Shown here piece by piece: positions 4,723 to 5,158 of a stretch of 5,158 nt of DNA (its first letter is position 1; each line of letters starts with the position of its first letter). A program made the translations under genes and the position numbers. Below the pieces are notes generated by a model. The model was not told the origin of the DNA and did no database searches. It saw only the letters and a list, made by a program, of their open reading frames with translations. The stretch comes from Clostridia bacterium. Lineage in GTDB: Bacteria; Bacillota; Clostridia; Oscillospirales; Acutalibacteraceae. The stretch spans positions 1-5,158 of the forward strand of contig JAGBSU010000156.1 of NCBI GenBank assembly GCA_017631705.1. The letters are read 5' to 3'.

Positions 4723-5158
4723 GTTTTCGAATCGGTCACGGATATGATGTTCACCGATTGACAGAAAATCGGTTGCTCATATTGGGTGGAGTTACGATTC
4801 CGTATGAAAAAGGATTGTTCGGTCATTCCGATGCCGATGTATTGGCTCATGCCATTGCGGATGCTTTGCTGGGTGCGGCAGCACTCGGCGATATCGGCGG
4901 CATGTTTCCCGATACTGATGCACGGTATGCCGGTGCGAATAGTTTGAAATTGTTGAGCGAGGTTATTGAAGCGGTAAAACAAGCAGGATATATACCGGTG
5001 AATATTGATGCAACTGTACTCGCACAAGCTCCAAAACTAAAACCGTATATCGTTACCATGCGTGAACAATTGGCACAAGCTTGTGGAATGAACATGAATG
5101 ACATCAGCGTAAAAGCCACCACAGAAGAGGGGTTAGGCTTCACCGGTACCGGTGAAGG
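4719..5158 (+). CDS. ispF: 2-C-methyl-D-erythritol 2,4-cyclodiphosphate synthase, C-terminus beyond window
   Basis: IspF converts CDP-methylerythritol 2-phosphate to the cyclic diphosphate MEcPP with release of CMP, two steps after IspD in the MEP pathway; it works as a homotrimer with active sites at subunit interfaces. The visible 146 residues begin MSFRIGHGYDVHRL. The metal ligands D10 and H12 are in YDVH, and the third ligand H44 is in HSDADVLAH. The signature LLGAAALGDIGGMFPDTD (50-67) and the CDP-binding KATTEEGLGFTGTGE (132-146) are intact. The family length is about 157-160 residues, so only some 10-15 residues are missing at the right edge. The start ATG lies inside the ispD end (ATGA overlap); the purine-rich AAAGGAG shortly upstream, within ispD, serves as its ribosome binding site. 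Confidence 0.96.
   Translation, partial: MSFRIGHGYDVHRLTENRLLILGGVTIPYEKGLFGHSDADVLAHAIADALLGAAALGDIGGMFPDTDARYAGANSLKLLSEVIEAVKQAGYIPVNIDATVLAQAPKLKPYIVTMREQLAQACGMNMNDISVKATTEEGLGFTGTGE

Noticed and set aside
4659..5143. Minus-strand open frames of 122 and 98 codons opposite ispF
   Set aside because: They lie antisense to the conserved IspF metal-binding and signature motifs and have no supporting signals.
1..5158. A defence system, prophage or other novel multi-gene system
   Set aside because: All six substantial genes belong to known metabolic, regulatory or transport families, and no mobile or defence hallmark is present.

Overview
The window reads as a chromosomal segment from a bacterium, most likely a Bacillota (Clostridia-like) organism. 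The evidence is strong purine-rich Shine-Dalgarno sites before every gene, consensus sigma-A type promoters in AT-rich spacers, tight ispD-ispF coupling through ATGA, and an ECF-transporter S component of the type common in Firmicutes. No species can be named from the sequence. Base composition is moderate by eye: the catabolic genes are close to half GC, the regulator gene and the spacers clearly lower.

Layout. Positions 1-256 hold the start of a minus-strand gene for a small membrane S component of an ECF vitamin-type transporter, cut by the window edge, with its own promoter at 304-332. A terminator at 343-381 separates it from a minus-strand Gfo/Idh/MocA oxidoreductase (389-1429). A 370-bp divergent spacer (1430-1799) carries promoters in both directions and several AT-rich palindromes. 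A ROK-family repressor-like gene follows on the plus strand (1800-2969). It converges on a minus-strand sugar-phosphate isomerase/epimerase-type TIM barrel gene (3008-3874). The two stop codons lie in the two arms of one 21-bp perfect hairpin that should terminate both transcripts. A second divergent spacer (3875-4053) carries back-to-back, partly overlapping promoters. From 4054 onward ispD and ispF (incomplete at the right edge) form a translationally coupled pair of the MEP isoprenoid pathway.

How the parts fit. Oxidoreductase, ROK regulator and TIM-barrel isomerase look like a small sugar or cyclitol catabolic locus: the regulator would sense a sugar and control the two flanking minus-strand genes. 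Similar AT-rich palindromes built from TTATT/AATAA half-sites overlap both minus-strand promoters and are the best operator candidates. The regulator's kinase-derived domain has lost the residues needed for phosphotransfer but keeps its zinc site. No transporter or hydrolase belonging to this locus is in the window, so the substrate is unknown. The MEP genes and the ECF component are unrelated neighbours.

I see no phage, insertion sequence, CRISPR, RNA gene or defence system. The least expected details are the stop-codon-containing hairpin, the possible 10-codon leader ORF that ends inside the isomerase gene's ribosome binding site, and the degenerate ROK active site.
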